DNA of 64,000 bases from Cryomorphaceae bacterium (GCA_024639785.1 JAHEGI010000002.1:24510-88509); one strand, 5' to 3'. Numbered from the stretch's first letter, positions 24,813 through 35,101 are shown. The notes: generated from the sequence alone by a model not told the origin. Numbers and translations: made by a program.

Positions 24813-25586
24813 CTAGGCGTTTTTCACGATGCCTCGATCGGAGGCGAGCAGAAAGCGCAATACCTCGGCACGCTCTGGGCTATCGGGCACTTCGAGTTCA
24901 ATCTGGCTAATGGCCTGGGACGTATTGAATCCAGACTGATAGACCAATCGATAGGCATGATGAATTTCTTCGATACGGGCGTTTTTAAAGCCTCTACGGC
25001 GCAAGCCCAAGGCATTCACTCCCTCATAAGCGAGTGGTTCGCGGGCTACGGTGATATAGGGAGGCACATCCTTCCGAACCAAAGATCCGCCACCAACCAT
25101 GACATGAGCGCCAACTTTGACAAATTGATGGACTGCAGAAAGGCCACCAATAATGGACCAATCGCCAATCTCTACATGGCCAGCCAAGGCTACATTGTTG
25201 ACGAGGATGACATGATCGCCAATTTGACAATCATGGGCTACGTGCGCATAGGCCATGACAAGGCATTCGCGACCGAGGACTGTTTTCCCTAAGGCTTTCG
25301 TGCCTCGGTTAATGGTGGCGCACTCGCGCACAGTGCAACCATCTCCTAGGATTACTTGAGAATACTCCCCTTCGAATTTGAGGTCTTGCGGGATGCCTCC
25401 AACAACGGCACCGTGAAAAACGCGGCAATTTTTGCCCATGCGCGTCCCCGCTAGGATATACGCGCCGCTGGCAATCCAGGATCCTTCGCCAATTTCAACA
25501 TCGGCTTCAATCACTGCGAAGGCTTCCACCGTGATGTTTCCGGCCAGCTTGGCTTTGGGATGAATCGAGGCTAGGGGAGAAATCAC
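24813..25586 (-). CDS. lpxA: UDP-N-acetylglucosamine acyltransferase LpxA
   Basis: A cytoplasmic trimeric enzyme that adds a hydroxyacyl chain to the 3-OH of UDP-GlcNAc, the first step of lipid A synthesis. The 257 residues are mostly left-handed beta-helix hexapeptide repeats (about 1-190), followed by a helical C-terminal domain. The motif VMAYAHVAHDCQIGDHVILVN contains the catalytic His in AHDC, and GLSAVHQFVKVGAHVMVGGGS is typical. The start is a GTG at 25586, only 2 nt after the lpxC-fabZ stop, giving MISPLASIHPKAKL. The gene order lpxD-lpxC/fabZ-lpxA is the usual Bacteroidota one. Confidence 0.96.
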   Translation of the reverse strand: MISPLASIHPKAKLAGNITVEAFAVIEADVEIGEGSWIASGAYILAGTRMGKNCRVFHGAVVGGIPQDLKFEGEYSQVILGDGCTVRECATINRGTKALGKTVLGRECLVMAYAHVAHDCQIGDHVILVNNVALAGHVEIGDWSIIGGLSAVHQFVKVGAHVMVGGGSLVRKDVPPYITVAREPLAYEGVNALGLRRRGFKNARIEEIHHAYRLVYQSGFNTSQAISQIELEVPDSPERAEVLRFLLASDRGIVKNA

Positions 25587-25588
25587 GG

Positions 25589-26965
25589 CTATTTGTCTTT
25601 GGTAATCATCGCGGTGAAAAAGCCTTCAGAAACCAATTTGGATCCGACATAGGCTTTGCCTCGCATTTGGACAATCCCACGACGAATAGGTTCGGTGAAG
25701 ACCAAATGGAAGATTAAGTTATCTCCGGGAGACACTTTATGCTTGAATTTGACCTGGTCCATTTTAAGGAAGTAGGTCAGGTAGTTTTCTGGGTCAGGCA
25801 CGGTGCTCAATGCCAGAATTCCGCCGACTTGGGCCATAGCCTCTAGTTGCAATACGCCAGGCATCACCGGAGCGCCGGGGAAGTGCCCGGTAAAAAAAGG
25901 TTCGTTCATGGTGACCGCCTTCATTCCAACAATTTCATCACTCGTCATTTCTAAGATCTTGTCTACCAACAAGAAGGGAGGACGATGCGGAATAATGGAC
26001 ATGATTTTAGCGACATCCATCAGCGGCGTTTGGTCGGGGTGGTAGGAGGGAATTCCTTGGCTGTTTGCTTCTTCCATGATTTTCTGTGCGAGTAGGGTAT
26101 TGGTTTTGTGTCCTGGTTTAAAAGTACGAATATGTGCTCGGACAGGTTGCCCAAGTAAAGCGATATCCCCTATGAGATCCAGCAACTTATGGCTGGCGGG
26201 CTCATTGTCCATGCGAAAGGGCGTAAGGGGTAAGGGACCCACATCGTCCCGGCGTTCAAGGGTTTGGCCGACAAAATCGTCTAGTGCGAGCCAATCAGCA
26301 TCGCTTAGAGCGTCATCGACAATAAGTATTCCTGATCCAGGTTGGGCTCCCTTGAGTAATCCACGATGAATCAATGGGGTAATGTGCGTGGCCAAGGTGA
26401 ACGTTCGGGCGGGCGCAATGGCCTGACCGTAGTCGTCCGAGGGCATGAGCTTCGCGGAAACGGGTCCCACAGCTTGCGCATCGTGACTCAATGAAACTTC
26501 GAAAGAAGGATAAGCCGCGGGGATGGCTTCGGCCCAAGATCCGGTATCTGGATCTTCGACGCGAATGCTACGGCGTAGGGTAATTCCATGGGCCAGATGC
26601 GAGGAGGTCACCACGCCTGCGGCAACAATGGCATCATGCCAAGGTTTGGCGGAACCATCTAAGATGGGCACTTCGTCGGCGTTTAATTCAATGCGCACGT
26701 GGTAAATGTGAGCGGCATAGAGCGCTGAGAGCAAGTGTTCTGCGGTGTGTACGATGGTTGAACCATTCGACAAGGTGGTTCGGCGATCTGTGTCAGTAAC
26801 CGTGGCAGGACTAACACGAAGTGGACTGGCCTCCGGGCAGTCCAATCGATGAAAAACATAGCCATGTCCTTGGTCTGCAGGATGCACAGTCACCGTGCAC
26901 GGGACGCCGGTGTGGATGCCAAATCCCGAAAGGCTAAAGGAGCGTTGAAGTTGGTTGGAGGTCAC
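25589..26965 (-). CDS. lpxC-fabZ: Bifunctional LpxC deacetylase / FabZ dehydratase
   Basis: A fusion typical of Bacteroidota. Residues 1 to about 300 are the zinc enzyme LpxC, which deacetylates UDP-3-O-acyl-GlcNAc. It has [10 protein letters not shown] with a zinc His, then [15 protein letters not shown] with a further His/Asp, and the catalytic-site FKPGHKTN. Residues about 315-458 are FabZ, the (3R)-hydroxyacyl-ACP dehydratase of fatty-acid elongation. It has [26 protein letters not shown], whose His and Glu are catalytic. The start is a GTG at 26965 overlapping the lpxD stop as GTGA. The fusion couples hydroxyacyl use for lipid A with fatty-acid synthesis in one chain. Confidence 0.96.
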   Translation of the reverse strand: MTSNQLQRSFSLSGFGIHTGVPCTVTVHPADQGHGYVFHRLDCPEASPLRVSPATVTDTDRRTTLSNGSTIVHTAEHLLSALYAAHIYHVRIELNADEVPILDGSAKPWHDAIVAAGVVTSSHLAHGITLRRSIRVEDPDTGSWAEAIPAAYPSFEVSLSHDAQAVGPVSAKLMPSDDYGQAIAPARTFTLATHITPLIHRGLLKGAQPGSGILIVDDALSDADWLALDDFVGQTLERRDDVGPLPLTPFRMDNEPASHKLLDLIGDIALLGQPVRAHIRTFKPGHKTNTLLAQKIMEEANSQGIPSYHPDQTPLMDVAKIMSIIPHRPPFLLVDKILEMTSDEIVGMKAVTMNEPFFTGHFPGAPVMPGVLQLEAMAQVGGILALSTVPDPENYLTYFLKMDQVKFKHKVSPGDNLIFHLVFTEPIRRGIVQMRGKAYVGSKLVSEGFFTAMITKDK

Positions 26966-27909
26966 TTAGATGGCTTCATGTTGGAAGCGGCAAATTTCCG
27001 ACGAAAAACGGAAGCTTCGACGGCAGGGTATCCAAGTATCTCAAGATCACTACCAAAGCTCTTTGTAACACCACTTTTTCCACCAATACGAACGCGATCT
27101 CCAATTTTTAAATGACCGGCAATACCAACCTGACCGCCAATTTGGACACTATGCCCGATCGTGGTACTGCCGGCGATACCGACTTGCCCTGAAAGAACAC
27201 AGCTATGGCCGATGCGAACGTTGTGGCCAATTTGGCATAAGTTGTCCAACTTGGATCCATGGCCAATGACCGTGGCCCCCACAACAGCGCGATCCACGCA
27301 ACTATTGGCGCCAATTTCAACTTGATCCTCAATAATAACTTGACCTATGTGCTTGATTTTACGCAAGCCTTCCCCTTTCTTTTTGGGAGGTACAAAACCA
27401 AACCCATCGGCGCCAATGACCACGCCGGCATGCAAAATACAGTGGGAACCAATCTGGCTGTTGGCATAAATCGTCACATTGGGATGGAGTACCGTACCCT
27501 CGCCAATTCGCACGTGGGCGCCAATCTGAACCCCGGCAGCTACCTGAACGCTTGGATGAATGTCAGCACTTGGATCAATGGTAGTCGGGCCCCAATGGGG
27601 ATGTATGCCACAGGAATCCAGCGCTTGGGCCCATGCCCCGTAGGGATAGTCCACGCGAAGCAAACATCCTGTGAAGCCATCTGGCCGCTCTTGATCTCGG
27701 CTAACGATGACGGCAGCAGCCTGGGTTTCTGCTAAGTGCTTCGCATAAGTACCTTGGGCAAGGAAACTTAAGCCCCCTGCTACCCCAGGTTCAAGCGTGC
27801 ACAAGGCCTCTATGGAGAAGTCGCATTCCCCTTCAAGGGTGGCGCCAAGCAACTCGGCCAATTCTGTCAGTGGCTGGGAGGGGATAGGGGTTGCGTTCAG
27901 TCGATCCAT
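26962..27909 (-). CDS. lpxD: UDP-3-O-acylglucosamine N-acyltransferase LpxD
   Basis: A cytoplasmic acyltransferase that adds the second hydroxyacyl chain in lipid A synthesis. The 315 residues begin with the uridine-binding domain (about 1-100, with [20 protein letters not shown]), then hexapeptide-repeat beta-helix (about 105-290). [22 protein letters not shown] contains the catalytic His region, and a short C-terminal helix follows. It overlaps the upstream HD-domain gene by 13 nt and the downstream lpxC-fabZ by 4 nt, so the three are almost certainly translated from one mRNA. Confidence 0.95.
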   Translation of the reverse strand: MDRLNATPIPSQPLTELAELLGATLEGECDFSIEALCTLEPGVAGGLSFLAQGTYAKHLAETQAAAVIVSRDQERPDGFTGCLLRVDYPYGAWAQALDSCGIHPHWGPTTIDPSADIHPSVQVAAGVQIGAHVRIGEGTVLHPNVTIYANSQIGSHCILHAGVVIGADGFGFVPPKKKGEGLRKIKHIGQVIIEDQVEIGANSCVDRAVVGATVIGHGSKLDNLCQIGHNVRIGHSCVLSGQVGIAGSTTIGHSVQIGGQVGIAGHLKIGDRVRIGGKSGVTKSFGSDLEILGYPAVEASVFRRKFAASNMKPSK

Positions 27910-29150
27910 TCGATGCCTTTAGGCCAGCACACGAAAGGACGTGTGATGGTATGACTATAAACGCTTAAAGGAAGGATTTCGGATGCTTCCGACAAAGGAA
28001 TTACTCTTCCGCTCTTTTTTAAAATCTTAATTTCCTGTTTATCAGACTTATAGGTCGCATTGCTTGCGGTTCCTTCGAGAACAAAATGGCGACAGTCTGC
28101 GGCGTGAATGCCGAATTCGCTTTGCACTTTGGCCTCTAATTCGGCGCGTTGCGCAGGGCTAAGTGCCGTGGGTAAGAACTTAATTCGGAATAGGCGACGG
28201 TTCAATAGCCTGTCAGAAAGATCTGCCAACACAGGGTCAGAATGTTTCGTCCATTGTTTCATCGCCCCCAGAATGTCGGCGTCATCGAGGCGTGTGAAGG
28301 CGAGTAAAACGGCGGGATCATCTTGAAAATCTCCCATGGTTGGTCGCTTTTGAAGAAAAAGCTGCAATTCATCTCCAGCAAAAAGGGGTTCGCCGCGCTG
28401 TACGAGCTCATGGGCCCGTCGCAAAACTTGCACGAGCATGTATTCGGCACTTAAAACCGCCTTGTGCATGTAAACCTGCCAATACATGAGGCTTCGGCTC
28501 ACCAAAAACTTCTCTATGGAGCTAATGCCTTTGCCATCCAGCACCAATTCTCCGTCGGCCACATTGAGCATGGAAAGTAGGCGCTCCGAATTGATCGCCC
28601 CTTCCACAACCCCCGTATAAAAGGCATCTCGGCGCAAATAATCCATGCGGTCCATGTCCAGCTGAGATGAAATCAACTGGTGTAAGAAGCGCTTGGGGTG
28701 TTGGTTGTGAAAAATGGCGATGGCTTCGGTCAAAGCCCCATCCATTTCCTCGTTCAGGCGCTGCATGAGCAGGGTGGAAAGAGACTCGTGCGAGACGCCC
28801 GAAACCAACGTGTGTTCTAAGGCATGTGAAAATGGCCCATGGCCAATATCATGGAGCAGAATCGCGATTTGGACGGATTCGGCTTCAGATTTGGAGATGG
28901 CATGGCCCTTGCTTTGTAATACGGCAACGGCCTTCTGCATCAAATGCATCGCGCCGAGCGCATGGTGAAATCGGGTGTGGTACGCTCCTGGATAGACCAA
29001 TGAACTAAGGCCAAGTTGACCGATCCTCCGCAGACGTTGGAAATAAGGATGTTCTATGAGGTCAAAAATTCGCTCGGACGGGATCGCAATGAAACCGTAG
29101 ATCGGATCGTTGAATAGTTTGAACTTATTGGTTTCGATGCCTTCAGCCAT
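27897..29150 (-). CDS. HD-domain phosphohydrolase (dNTPase-like)
   Basis: A 417-residue cytoplasmic metal-dependent phosphohydrolase related to dGTP triphosphohydrolases and SAMHD1-like proteins. The metal site is visible in [13 protein letters not shown] and [18 protein letters not shown] (about 60-125). [18 protein letters not shown] follows at about 170-187. The substrate is not evident. It heads the lipid A unit in this position in many Bacteroidota genomes, and its stop overlaps lpxD by 13 nt, which suggests co-regulation. It diverges from porX across 38 nt containing a palindromic TAAATTTA. Confidence 0.9.
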   Translation of the reverse strand: MAEGIETNKFKLFNDPIYGFIAIPSERIFDLIEHPYFQRLRRIGQLGLSSLVYPGAYHTRFHHALGAMHLMQKAVAVLQSKGHAISKSEAESVQIAILLHDIGHGPFSHALEHTLVSGVSHESLSTLLMQRLNEEMDGALTEAIAIFHNQHPKRFLHQLISSQLDMDRMDYLRRDAFYTGVVEGAINSERLLSMLNVADGELVLDGKGISSIEKFLVSRSLMYWQVYMHKAVLSAEYMLVQVLRRAHELVQRGEPLFAGDELQLFLQKRPTMGDFQDDPAVLLAFTRLDDADILGAMKQWTKHSDPVLADLSDRLLNRRLFRIKFLPTALSPAQRAELEAKVQSEFGIHAADCRHFVLEGTASNATYKSDKQEIKILKKSGRVIPLSEASEILPLSVYSHTITRPFVCWPKGIEWID

Positions 29151-29188
29151 GTACGTCGGATAGGAGCCGTAAATTTAACCCATATCAT

Positions 29189-30748
29189 ATGGATAAATCA
29201 CGCATTCTTTGGGTCGACGATGAGGTGGATAGCCTCACCCCACATGTCATGTATCTGGAAGGCAAAGGTTTCCACGTTTCGGTGGCCACCAATGCAGCGG
29301 ATGCGCTTCGTCAAATGGCAGATCAGCCCGTGGATTGCGTCTTGCTCGACGAACACATGCCCGGTCGATCTGGCTTGGATGCCCTACCTGATTTCAAAGC
29401 CTTACGCCCGAGCACTCCGGTGATCATGGTGACAAAAAGCGAAGAGGAAGGGGTCATGGAACAGGCCATTGGAGAAGACATTGCCGATTACCTCCTCAAG
29501 CCGGTCCAACCGCGCCAGGTTCTCTCCTCCCTCACGCGGGTGTTAGGCGCTAGGCAATTGATCGCAGATCGGAACCTGAACAAATACCAAACTCAGTTCC
29601 GCGATTTGACCATGCGGATTTCGGAAGCCGATTCATGGGAGGCTTGGACGTCGATTTATACCTCCCTCATGGCATTTGACCATGGCCTGACGGGGTCAGA
29701 GGCGGAGGGCATGCGGCCCATGCTAGATCACCAAAAGGAAGAGGCTAACCGGTTATTTACCCGCTGGTGGGCAGAGGTCTATCCCGATTGGCTGTTTGAT
29801 CCTGCGGCGCCTTGCTCCTTTTCTCACCAAATGTTGAGCAAGCACGTTGCTCCATCCGTCCGAGCGGGTAATAAGGCGGTTTTACTGGTTTTTGACAACT
29901 TGCGACTGGACCAATGGAATGAGTTGCAGTCCTTCTTCATGAATAATTTCAGACTCGTCCAAAACGAACATTATGCGAGTATTCTCCCGACGGCCACGCA
30001 ATATGCTCGAAATGCACTACTCGCCGGAGCTTTGCCTGATGAAATTGCCCACCGCTATCCCAAAGATTGGGTGCCGGACACTTTGGATGCGGAAGGACGA
30101 CGCAATGGTTTTGAAGAACAACTCGTAAAAGACTGGGCCCAAAAAGAGGAAATCCATTCCGTAGAATACGGCAAATTGACCCATTTGGGGTCCGAACAAA
30201 AGTGGGTGCGCCACTGGCCACAAGTCAAAAACAAAGACCTCGTCGTGGTCGTGGTGAATTTCATTGATATGATTTCGCACGCGAAGACGGAGCAAAGCAT
30301 TGTGCGCGATATTGCAAGTGATGACCGGGGATTCCGTGCCTTGACGCATAGTTGGTGGAAGAACTCCCCCTTGCGCCCGTGGGTGGATGGTTTGGCTGCC
30401 GAGGGATATGATCTCTTTGTCACCACCGACCACGGAACCATCTCGGTGAAAAAGCCCATCCAAATCAAAGGGTCACGCGACCTAACAGCCAATATGCGAT
30501 ACAAAGTGGGCCGCGGACTGGAATATTCCCCGAAAGACGTGGCGCTCGTGCGTGAGCCAAAGGAGCTGGGTCTTCCTTCCGTTGCGCTTGGGGATAAAAT
30601 GGTCCTCGCTGGAGAAGCAGGTTATTTCATTTACCCAAATGACTACCATCGCTTTGCGGGGCGGTTTGAGGGTTCCTACCAGCATGGGGGAATCAGCATG
30701 GAAGAAATCATCATCCCATTTGCTCACATGAAGCCCCGAGGAAAGTAA
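29189..30748 (+). CDS. porX: PorX-type response regulator with PglZ domain (T9SS regulator)
   Basis: A 519-residue cytoplasmic two-domain protein. Residues 1-120 form a receiver domain with acidic pocket D10/D11 and phospho-acceptor Asp54 in LLDEHMPG; the switch Thr (MVTKS) and Lys (LLKPVQP) are present. After a helical linker comes a PglZ/alkaline-phosphatase-fold domain (about 210-515) with VLLVFDNLRLDQW near 235-247 and TTDHGT near 413-418 as metal-site segments. This fusion is that of PorX, which with PorY controls type IX secretion genes in Bacteroidota and has phosphodiesterase activity in studied cases. No porY is adjacent. A T9SS substrate is encoded at 50920. Confidence 0.93.
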   Translation: MDKSRILWVDDEVDSLTPHVMYLEGKGFHVSVATNAADALRQMADQPVDCVLLDEHMPGRSGLDALPDFKALRPSTPVIMVTKSEEEGVMEQAIGEDIADYLLKPVQPRQVLSSLTRVLGARQLIADRNLNKYQTQFRDLTMRISEADSWEAWTSIYTSLMAFDHGLTGSEAEGMRPMLDHQKEEANRLFTRWWAEVYPDWLFDPAAPCSFSHQMLSKHVAPSVRAGNKAVLLVFDNLRLDQWNELQSFFMNNFRLVQNEHYASILPTATQYARNALLAGALPDEIAHRYPKDWVPDTLDAEGRRNGFEEQLVKDWAQKEEIHSVEYGKLTHLGSEQKWVRHWPQVKNKDLVVVVVNFIDMISHAKTEQSIVRDIASDDRGFRALTHSWWKNSPLRPWVDGLAAEGYDLFVTTDHGTISVKKPIQIKGSRDLTANMRYKVGRGLEYSPKDVALVREPKELGLPSVALGDKMVLAGEAGYFIYPNDYHRFAGRFEGSYQHGGISMEEIIIPFAHMKPRGK

Positions 30749-30755
30749 AGGCGGC

Positions 30756-30763
30756 TACCTTTG
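30756..30763 (+). promoter_or_regulatory. Putative -7 element of tsaE
   Basis: TACCTTTG, a perfect TAnnTTTG match, ends 5 nt before the tsaE ATG in the 20 nt gap after porX. It predicts an almost leaderless transcript that separates tsaE from porX. Confidence 0.6.
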
Positions 30764-30768
30764 CCTAG

Positions 30769-31191
30769 ATGGAACACGTGGAGCTTATTTGTACAGCTGA
30801 GGAATGGCTGCCTTGGGCGGAGCGCCACAAAGCCAAACTCCAAGGGCCCGTGGCTATTCTTGGTGCCATGGGTGCAGGCAAAACGACAGCGGTCAAACGT
30901 TGGCTGAAAGCACTGGGCTCATTGGATGCCGGAAGCAGTCCAACCTTCACGCTCATCCAAGGCTATGATAGTCCTGATGGGCTCATTTATCACGCGGATT
31001 TTTACCGAATCGAGCATGAAGAGGAGGCCGAACATTTGGGTTTAGACGAAATTTTTGACTCTGGGCGTCCCATTTGGATGGAATGGCCCCATAAAATCCC
31101 GAACTTATTGCCGGAAGAAACGGTCGTCGTACACATTGAGGTACAAGAAGATGGCTGCCGAAAAGTGACATTGCACCCGGAAATAAACTGA
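30769..31191 (+). CDS. tsaE: tRNA threonylcarbamoyladenosine biosynthesis ATPase TsaE
   Basis: A small cytoplasmic P-loop ATPase that works with TsaB and TsaD to make the t6A modification at position 37 of ANN-decoding tRNAs. The 140 residues have Walker A GAMGAGKTT at 32-40, then SSPTFTLIQGY and the YHADFYRIE motif, and a C-terminal IWMEWPHKI. The length is normal. It lies 5 nt before the alanine dehydrogenase-like gene. Confidence 0.96.
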   Translation: MEHVELICTAEEWLPWAERHKAKLQGPVAILGAMGAGKTTAVKRWLKALGSLDAGSSPTFTLIQGYDSPDGLIYHADFYRIEHEEEAEHLGLDEIFDSGRPIWMEWPHKIPNLLPEETVVVHIEVQEDGCRKVTLHPEIN

Positions 31192-31196
31192 GTCTC

Positions 31197-32375
31197 ATGG
31201 ATCAACCTGCCTACATCCCGCAAGAAGAACGCTTGATGGTCGCCTCTAAGCGCCAATCGTTGCGCATTGGCTTACCCTTGGAGTCCACATGGGCGGAAAA
31301 TCGGGTCGCCTTAACGCCGGAAGGTGTGCATCTCCTGGTACAGCAAGGACATGAAATCTTGGTGGAGCGCGGTGCTGGATTGGCAGCGCGCTACACGGAC
31401 CATGAATACGCTGAAGCCGGCGCCCAAATCACGGAAGATCGCGCCCAAGTATTCCAATGTCCAGTGCTTGTCAAAGTGGAAGCACCGGGTCCAAAGGAAT
31501 GGCCCTTGATGGTTCCAAATCAGCTTTTGTTGTCCGTTCTCCAACCCAACACGGTCACCGCGGCATACATCCAAGCCTTGCAGGCCAAAAAAATCACCGC
31601 GCTCAGCTATGGCCGAATCCTCGATGAGGATGGACGCGCTCCTTTCGTTCGCAGTATGGCCGAAATTGGGGGCTCTCAAGCCATCACGGTCGCTATGGAA
31701 TATCTCAGTACCTGGGCAGACGGAAAAGGCTATGCTATGGGGGCCGTCACGGGAGTGCCTCCCACGGAAGTGGTCATTTTAGGGGCAGGCACCGTGGGCA
31801 CCGTAGCAGCCCGTCTTGCCATGGCGATGGGAGCTACGGTCAAAGTATTTGATTCTTCTTTGACGCGAATACAGCGATTGCGCGAAGTCCTGGGCCAAGA
31901 TGTGTATACATGCACGCTACAGCCACAAATTTTGTCAAAGGCCCTCAGCCGCTGCGATGTCGCCATTGGCGCCTTACGGCCTGTTGCTGGCCGCACCCCG
32001 GTCATCGTGAGTGAAGAGATGGTCGCCCAGATGAAACCACGCACGGTCATCGTCGATGTCAGCATTGATCATGGCGGCTGCTTCGAGACCAGCGAAGTGA
32101 CCACTTGGGATGCTCCGGTCTATACCAAGCACGGAGTGACCCATTTTTGCGTGCCCAATTTGGCCTCCCGTGTGGCACGCACCGCTTCTTTCGCATTGAA
32201 TAATCTCACCAGTCCCTTCCTTCAAAATCTTGCCGATGACGGCGGAGTCGAAGAGTCCTTGCTTCGCCGTGCCCACTGGCGCGCTGGCGTTTATATGCAT
32301 CGGGGGATTCTCACCCACCGAGAATTGGCGGAACCGTTCGATCTCCCATTCACTGATCTTGACCTTCTTTTATGA
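31197..32375 (+). CDS. Alanine dehydrogenase / transhydrogenase alpha-like protein
   Basis: A cytoplasmic NAD(P)-dependent oxidoreductase of the AlaDH/PNT family. The 392 residues begin with IGLPLESTWAENRVALTPEGV. VLVKVEAP supplies the substrate-binding Lys of the family. The Rossmann motif is VVILGAGTVGTVAARLAMAMGA (about 190-211), and VDVSIDHGGCFETS follows. Reversible deamination of alanine to pyruvate is the most likely reaction, but related Bacteroidota proteins are poorly characterised and other amino acids are possible. There is no membrane segment, which argues against a transhydrogenase subunit. It is followed by a small membrane protein gene overlapping by 4 nt. Confidence 0.87.
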   Translation: MDQPAYIPQEERLMVASKRQSLRIGLPLESTWAENRVALTPEGVHLLVQQGHEILVERGAGLAARYTDHEYAEAGAQITEDRAQVFQCPVLVKVEAPGPKEWPLMVPNQLLLSVLQPNTVTAAYIQALQAKKITALSYGRILDEDGRAPFVRSMAEIGGSQAITVAMEYLSTWADGKGYAMGAVTGVPPTEVVILGAGTVGTVAARLAMAMGATVKVFDSSLTRIQRLREVLGQDVYTCTLQPQILSKALSRCDVAIGALRPVAGRTPVIVSEEMVAQMKPRTVIVDVSIDHGGCFETSEVTTWDAPVYTKHGVTHFCVPNLASRVARTASFALNNLTSPFLQNLADDGGVEESLLRRAHWRAGVYMHRGILTHRELAEPFDLPFTDLDLLL

Positions 32376-32767
32376 ATTTTTGGCAGCGTTTCAGCTGGTA
32401 TGCCCTGGGCCTTGGCTTGGGAACCGTCCTAGTAATATTCTTTTTTTCAGATCGGGATTTTCAGTGCACGTATCTGCCAAATAACCGCGTTTTAGTCGAC
32501 ATGCACGACCAGGGCACCCACTTTGTCGCGGACCCCGCTCGCGGGCTTTGGGAACAACAATGCGCGGGTGATTCAGCTATGCTTGAGGCGTTCTTGATGC
32601 GCGGAGAAATTGACTTTCAACGCGCTCAAGTGACGACCAGGTTAGAGAGCCTCCGCCATTCTCAATATCCCATCGAATTGGAGTGGAAGGGGGCCTGGTA
32701 TGAAGGCATTTGGGAACGCCGAGAGGATAGCGCTGTCCTTGTCTCCCTCCGCACGATCGAGGAGTAA
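32372..32767 (+). CDS. Small membrane-anchored protein, DUF4258-like
   Basis: 131 residues with one N-terminal membrane helix (about 7-25, WYALGLGLGTVLVIFFF) and a soluble remainder with CTYLPNNRVLVDMHDQG. I recall similar short proteins downstream of alanine dehydrogenase-like genes in Flavobacteria annotated as DUF4258, and the FQCTYLPNNRVL segment fits. The function is unknown. It overlaps the preceding gene by 4 nt, so it is co-translated, and ends 3 nt from the convergent proline dehydrogenase. Confidence 0.75.
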   Translation: MNFWQRFSWYALGLGLGTVLVIFFFSDRDFQCTYLPNNRVLVDMHDQGTHFVADPARGLWEQQCAGDSAMLEAFLMRGEIDFQRAQVTTRLESLRHSQYPIELEWKGAWYEGIWERREDSAVLVSLRTIEE

Positions 32768-32770
32768 GAC

Positions 32771-33967
32771 TTAAAGATTCTTTGCGCGTCGACGTCGTTG
32801 GCGCTCCGCTAAAATCAAGCCTAATTCACGTCCTGTTTGCCCTTTGACCGAAGTGTTTTCTTCCGCTCGGCGAAAGAGGTAGGGCATGACTTTATCGATG
32901 GGTCCAAAAGGCAAGTATTTGGCCACCCTAAATCCATGGTGTGCCAGAACGAAGCTGATATGATCGGACATGCCAAAAAGTTGTGCAAACCAAACGGGAG
33001 CTTCGCTAGGTTCCCAACCCTGCTCTGTGAGTAAACGTGCAGCCAATTCAGCACTGTCTTCATTGTGCGAGCCAATGATCAAGGCGAAGGCTCTAGATGC
33101 CTCGGGACGCCCCAGAGCACGAAGCATGGTTTCCACGCAGGCATTGAATTCGGCATCCGTTGCCGCTTTCGTAGGCTGAATTGGCGAAGGATAGCCCATA
33201 GACTGAGCGCGAGCACGTTCTTTTTCCATGTAGGCCCCACGAACAAATTTGATTCCGAGTCCGTACCCTGCTTGTTCCGACGTTTGCATCGCGGCGTTTA
33301 GTGCCACAAGGCGTTCTGTTCGGTAGCACTGAATGGTGTTGAATACGATGATGCGATCCCGATTGTATCGCGACATAGCTTCGTAGGCCAAGCGATCAAT
33401 GGCGTCTTGAATCCAGGTCTCCTCAGCATCGATCATGACGGGAACCCCGATAGCATGGGCATAGTGGCAGATGCGGTCGACGCGGCCCTGCGTGCGCTCC
33501 CAAGCGAGTGCTTCCGAGGCATTTAATTCCAGCCCTTGGCTCACTTTTTCAAGCATTCCTGTATCCGCAATTCCCGTCACTTTGAACACGCCCATGGGGA
33601 CGCCTTCCTCCTGTGCCGCGAGTGCGAGGGTTTGCAACGTCATTTCTGTACTGTGATCGTAGGCGGCTTGGTCTGTCTGACCTTCCACGGAATAGTCCAA
33701 GATACTCCCCACGCCGAGCGTCCAATGGTGTTGGGCGACGGCTTTGCAATCCGCTACGGTCTCTCCACCACAAAATTGTCGGAAGACCGTGGCACGGATA
33801 AGGCCTTTGATAGGCAATTTCCATGCAAGGGCCCAAAGGGTTAGCGCCTTACCTATTTTAACCAATGATGGCGAGGCTAAGGTCTTGAAAAGCAAATAAC
33901 TGCGATTCAATGAGGCATCTGAGTGGGATTGGAATGCAATGGCAGTATCGCGAAAATTCAAGGGCAT
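32771..33967 (-). CDS. Proline dehydrogenase
   Basis: An FAD-linked enzyme that oxidises proline to pyrroline-5-carboxylate and feeds electrons to quinone. The 398 residues form a single PRODH TIM barrel (not the fused PutA). VMIDAEETWIQDAIDRL and FVRGAYMEKERARAQSMGYPSPIQ are typical, and the C-terminal segment includes FALIIGSHNEDSAELAARLL and PFGPIDKVMPYLFRRAEENTS. No P5C dehydrogenase gene is adjacent. A TATCTTTG -7 element lies 22 nt upstream of its start. Confidence 0.94.
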   Translation of the reverse strand: MPLNFRDTAIAFQSHSDASLNRSYLLFKTLASPSLVKIGKALTLWALAWKLPIKGLIRATVFRQFCGGETVADCKAVAQHHWTLGVGSILDYSVEGQTDQAAYDHSTEMTLQTLALAAQEEGVPMGVFKVTGIADTGMLEKVSQGLELNASEALAWERTQGRVDRICHYAHAIGVPVMIDAEETWIQDAIDRLAYEAMSRYNRDRIIVFNTIQCYRTERLVALNAAMQTSEQAGYGLGIKFVRGAYMEKERARAQSMGYPSPIQPTKAATDAEFNACVETMLRALGRPEASRAFALIIGSHNEDSAELAARLLTEQGWEPSEAPVWFAQLFGMSDHISFVLAHHGFRVAKYLPFGPIDKVMPYLFRRAEENTSVKGQTGRELGLILAERQRRRRAKNL

Positions 33968-33989
33968 CAGCAGGTGCTTTAACGAAGGT

Positions 33990-33997
33990 CAAAGATA
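33990..33997 (-). promoter_or_regulatory. Putative -7 element of the proline dehydrogenase gene
   Basis: TATCTTTG is a perfect TAnnTTTG match 22 nt before the ATG at 33967, in the 54 nt gap shared with the divergent aroB. Confidence 0.5.
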
Positions 33998-34021
33998 GTA
34001 GAGGAGCCGCCCGACGAGGTC

Positions 34022-35101
34022 ATGCCAAGTAATTTTCCGACCTTTGGATTAATGCGCAATTGGGAGACGCCGTTTGGACCCGTTTATGCCGGGCAAGAGG
34101 CCTTCCAGGCTTTGGATGCCTGGTTGTTAGAACATCGTGAATCCTATAGTCAGGTGCTCATTCTCACGGATGAACAAGTGCATGAAGCCTGCATTCCATT
34201 CATCCTTGGAAATTTAGCCCACCTCGGTGAGTCATCCATTTTAGAAATCGAATCGGGTGAATCTAGTAAATCGCTCGACCTCTTAGGTCAACTGTATCTT
34301 GCGTTGCTGGACTATGGAGCTGACCGCCAAAGCTTAGTCCTGTCTATTGGCGGTGGTGTTGTGACGGATTTAGGGGGGATGTTGGCTTCAACCTTTATGC
34401 GTGGCGTGGATCATGTCTTAATTCCTACCAGTCTTCTGGGAATGGTGGATGCCAGTATCGGTGGAAAGAACGGCGTAAATGTGGGAAGCTTCAAAAATTT
34501 AGCTGGGACCTTCGCTCCTTCTTGCGGCGTATATGTGCAACCTGATTTACTGACTAGCCTCCCCGAAGCTCACTGGCGGGCTGGGTGGGCTGAGTGCCTT
34601 AAGCATGCCTACCTCATGGGCTCCCACGTATGGGAAGAAGCCATCGCATTGAGGGAGTTAGCCCATCTTCGCCCCTTGCTTCCCCATTTGATGGAAGCAA
34701 AAATCCAGCGCATCCAAACAGATCCATTTGAGCAGGGACTTGAGCGTAAGGCGCTCAATCTGGGCCACTCTATGGCCCATGCCGCCGAAGCCCATCTCGG
34801 GCCCGATCTACTTCATGGCGACGCGGTGGCTGCCGGAATGTGGCTGGAATTTGACATTGCCGAGTCTATGGGCCTTTGTGCGGCGGAGGATGTCGCTGCC
34901 ATGAAGAACATCATTGACCATTGGTGGCCCGAACGGCTTCGGCTGGATGACCAGGTCATCGATCGCCTCCGAGGCGATAAAAAAAACCACGCGGGTGCCG
35001 TGAGAATGGCTTTGCCAGGCGCCCCCGGAGCTCCAGTCACGTTGACTGAAGTCTCGGAATTTAATATCAAAAAAGCTCTCGCATCGTATGCGTCTAATTG
35101 A
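34022..35101 (+). CDS. aroB: 3-dehydroquinate synthase
   Basis: A cytoplasmic NAD+- and metal-dependent enzyme that cyclises DAHP to 3-dehydroquinate, the second step of the shikimate pathway. The 359 residues contain SIGGGVVTDLGGMLASTFMRG, LIPTSLLGMVDASIGGKNGVN, WAECLKHAYLMG and the metal-site LNLGHSMAHAAE. The length is typical. It overlaps aroA by 14 nt, which links two non-consecutive shikimate steps on one mRNA. Confidence 0.96.
   Translation: MPSNFPTFGLMRNWETPFGPVYAGQEAFQALDAWLLEHRESYSQVLILTDEQVHEACIPFILGNLAHLGESSILEIESGESSKSLDLLGQLYLALLDYGADRQSLVLSIGGGVVTDLGGMLASTFMRGVDHVLIPTSLLGMVDASIGGKNGVNVGSFKNLAGTFAPSCGVYVQPDLLTSLPEAHWRAGWAECLKHAYLMGSHVWEEAIALRELAHLRPLLPHLMEAKIQRIQTDPFEQGLERKALNLGHSMAHAAEAHLGPDLLHGDAVAAGMWLEFDIAESMGLCAAEDVAAMKNIIDHWWPERLRLDDQVIDRLRGDKKNHAGAVRMALPGAPGAPVTLTEVSEFNIKKALASYASN

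Noticed and set aside
29170..29177. Palindromic TAAATTTA between the HD hydrolase gene and porX as a shared -7 box
   Set aside because: It lies 19 and 11 nt from the two starts, outside the 4-5 nt class, the last G is missing in both directions and no -33 box is seen; a chance AT-rich palindrome is as likely.
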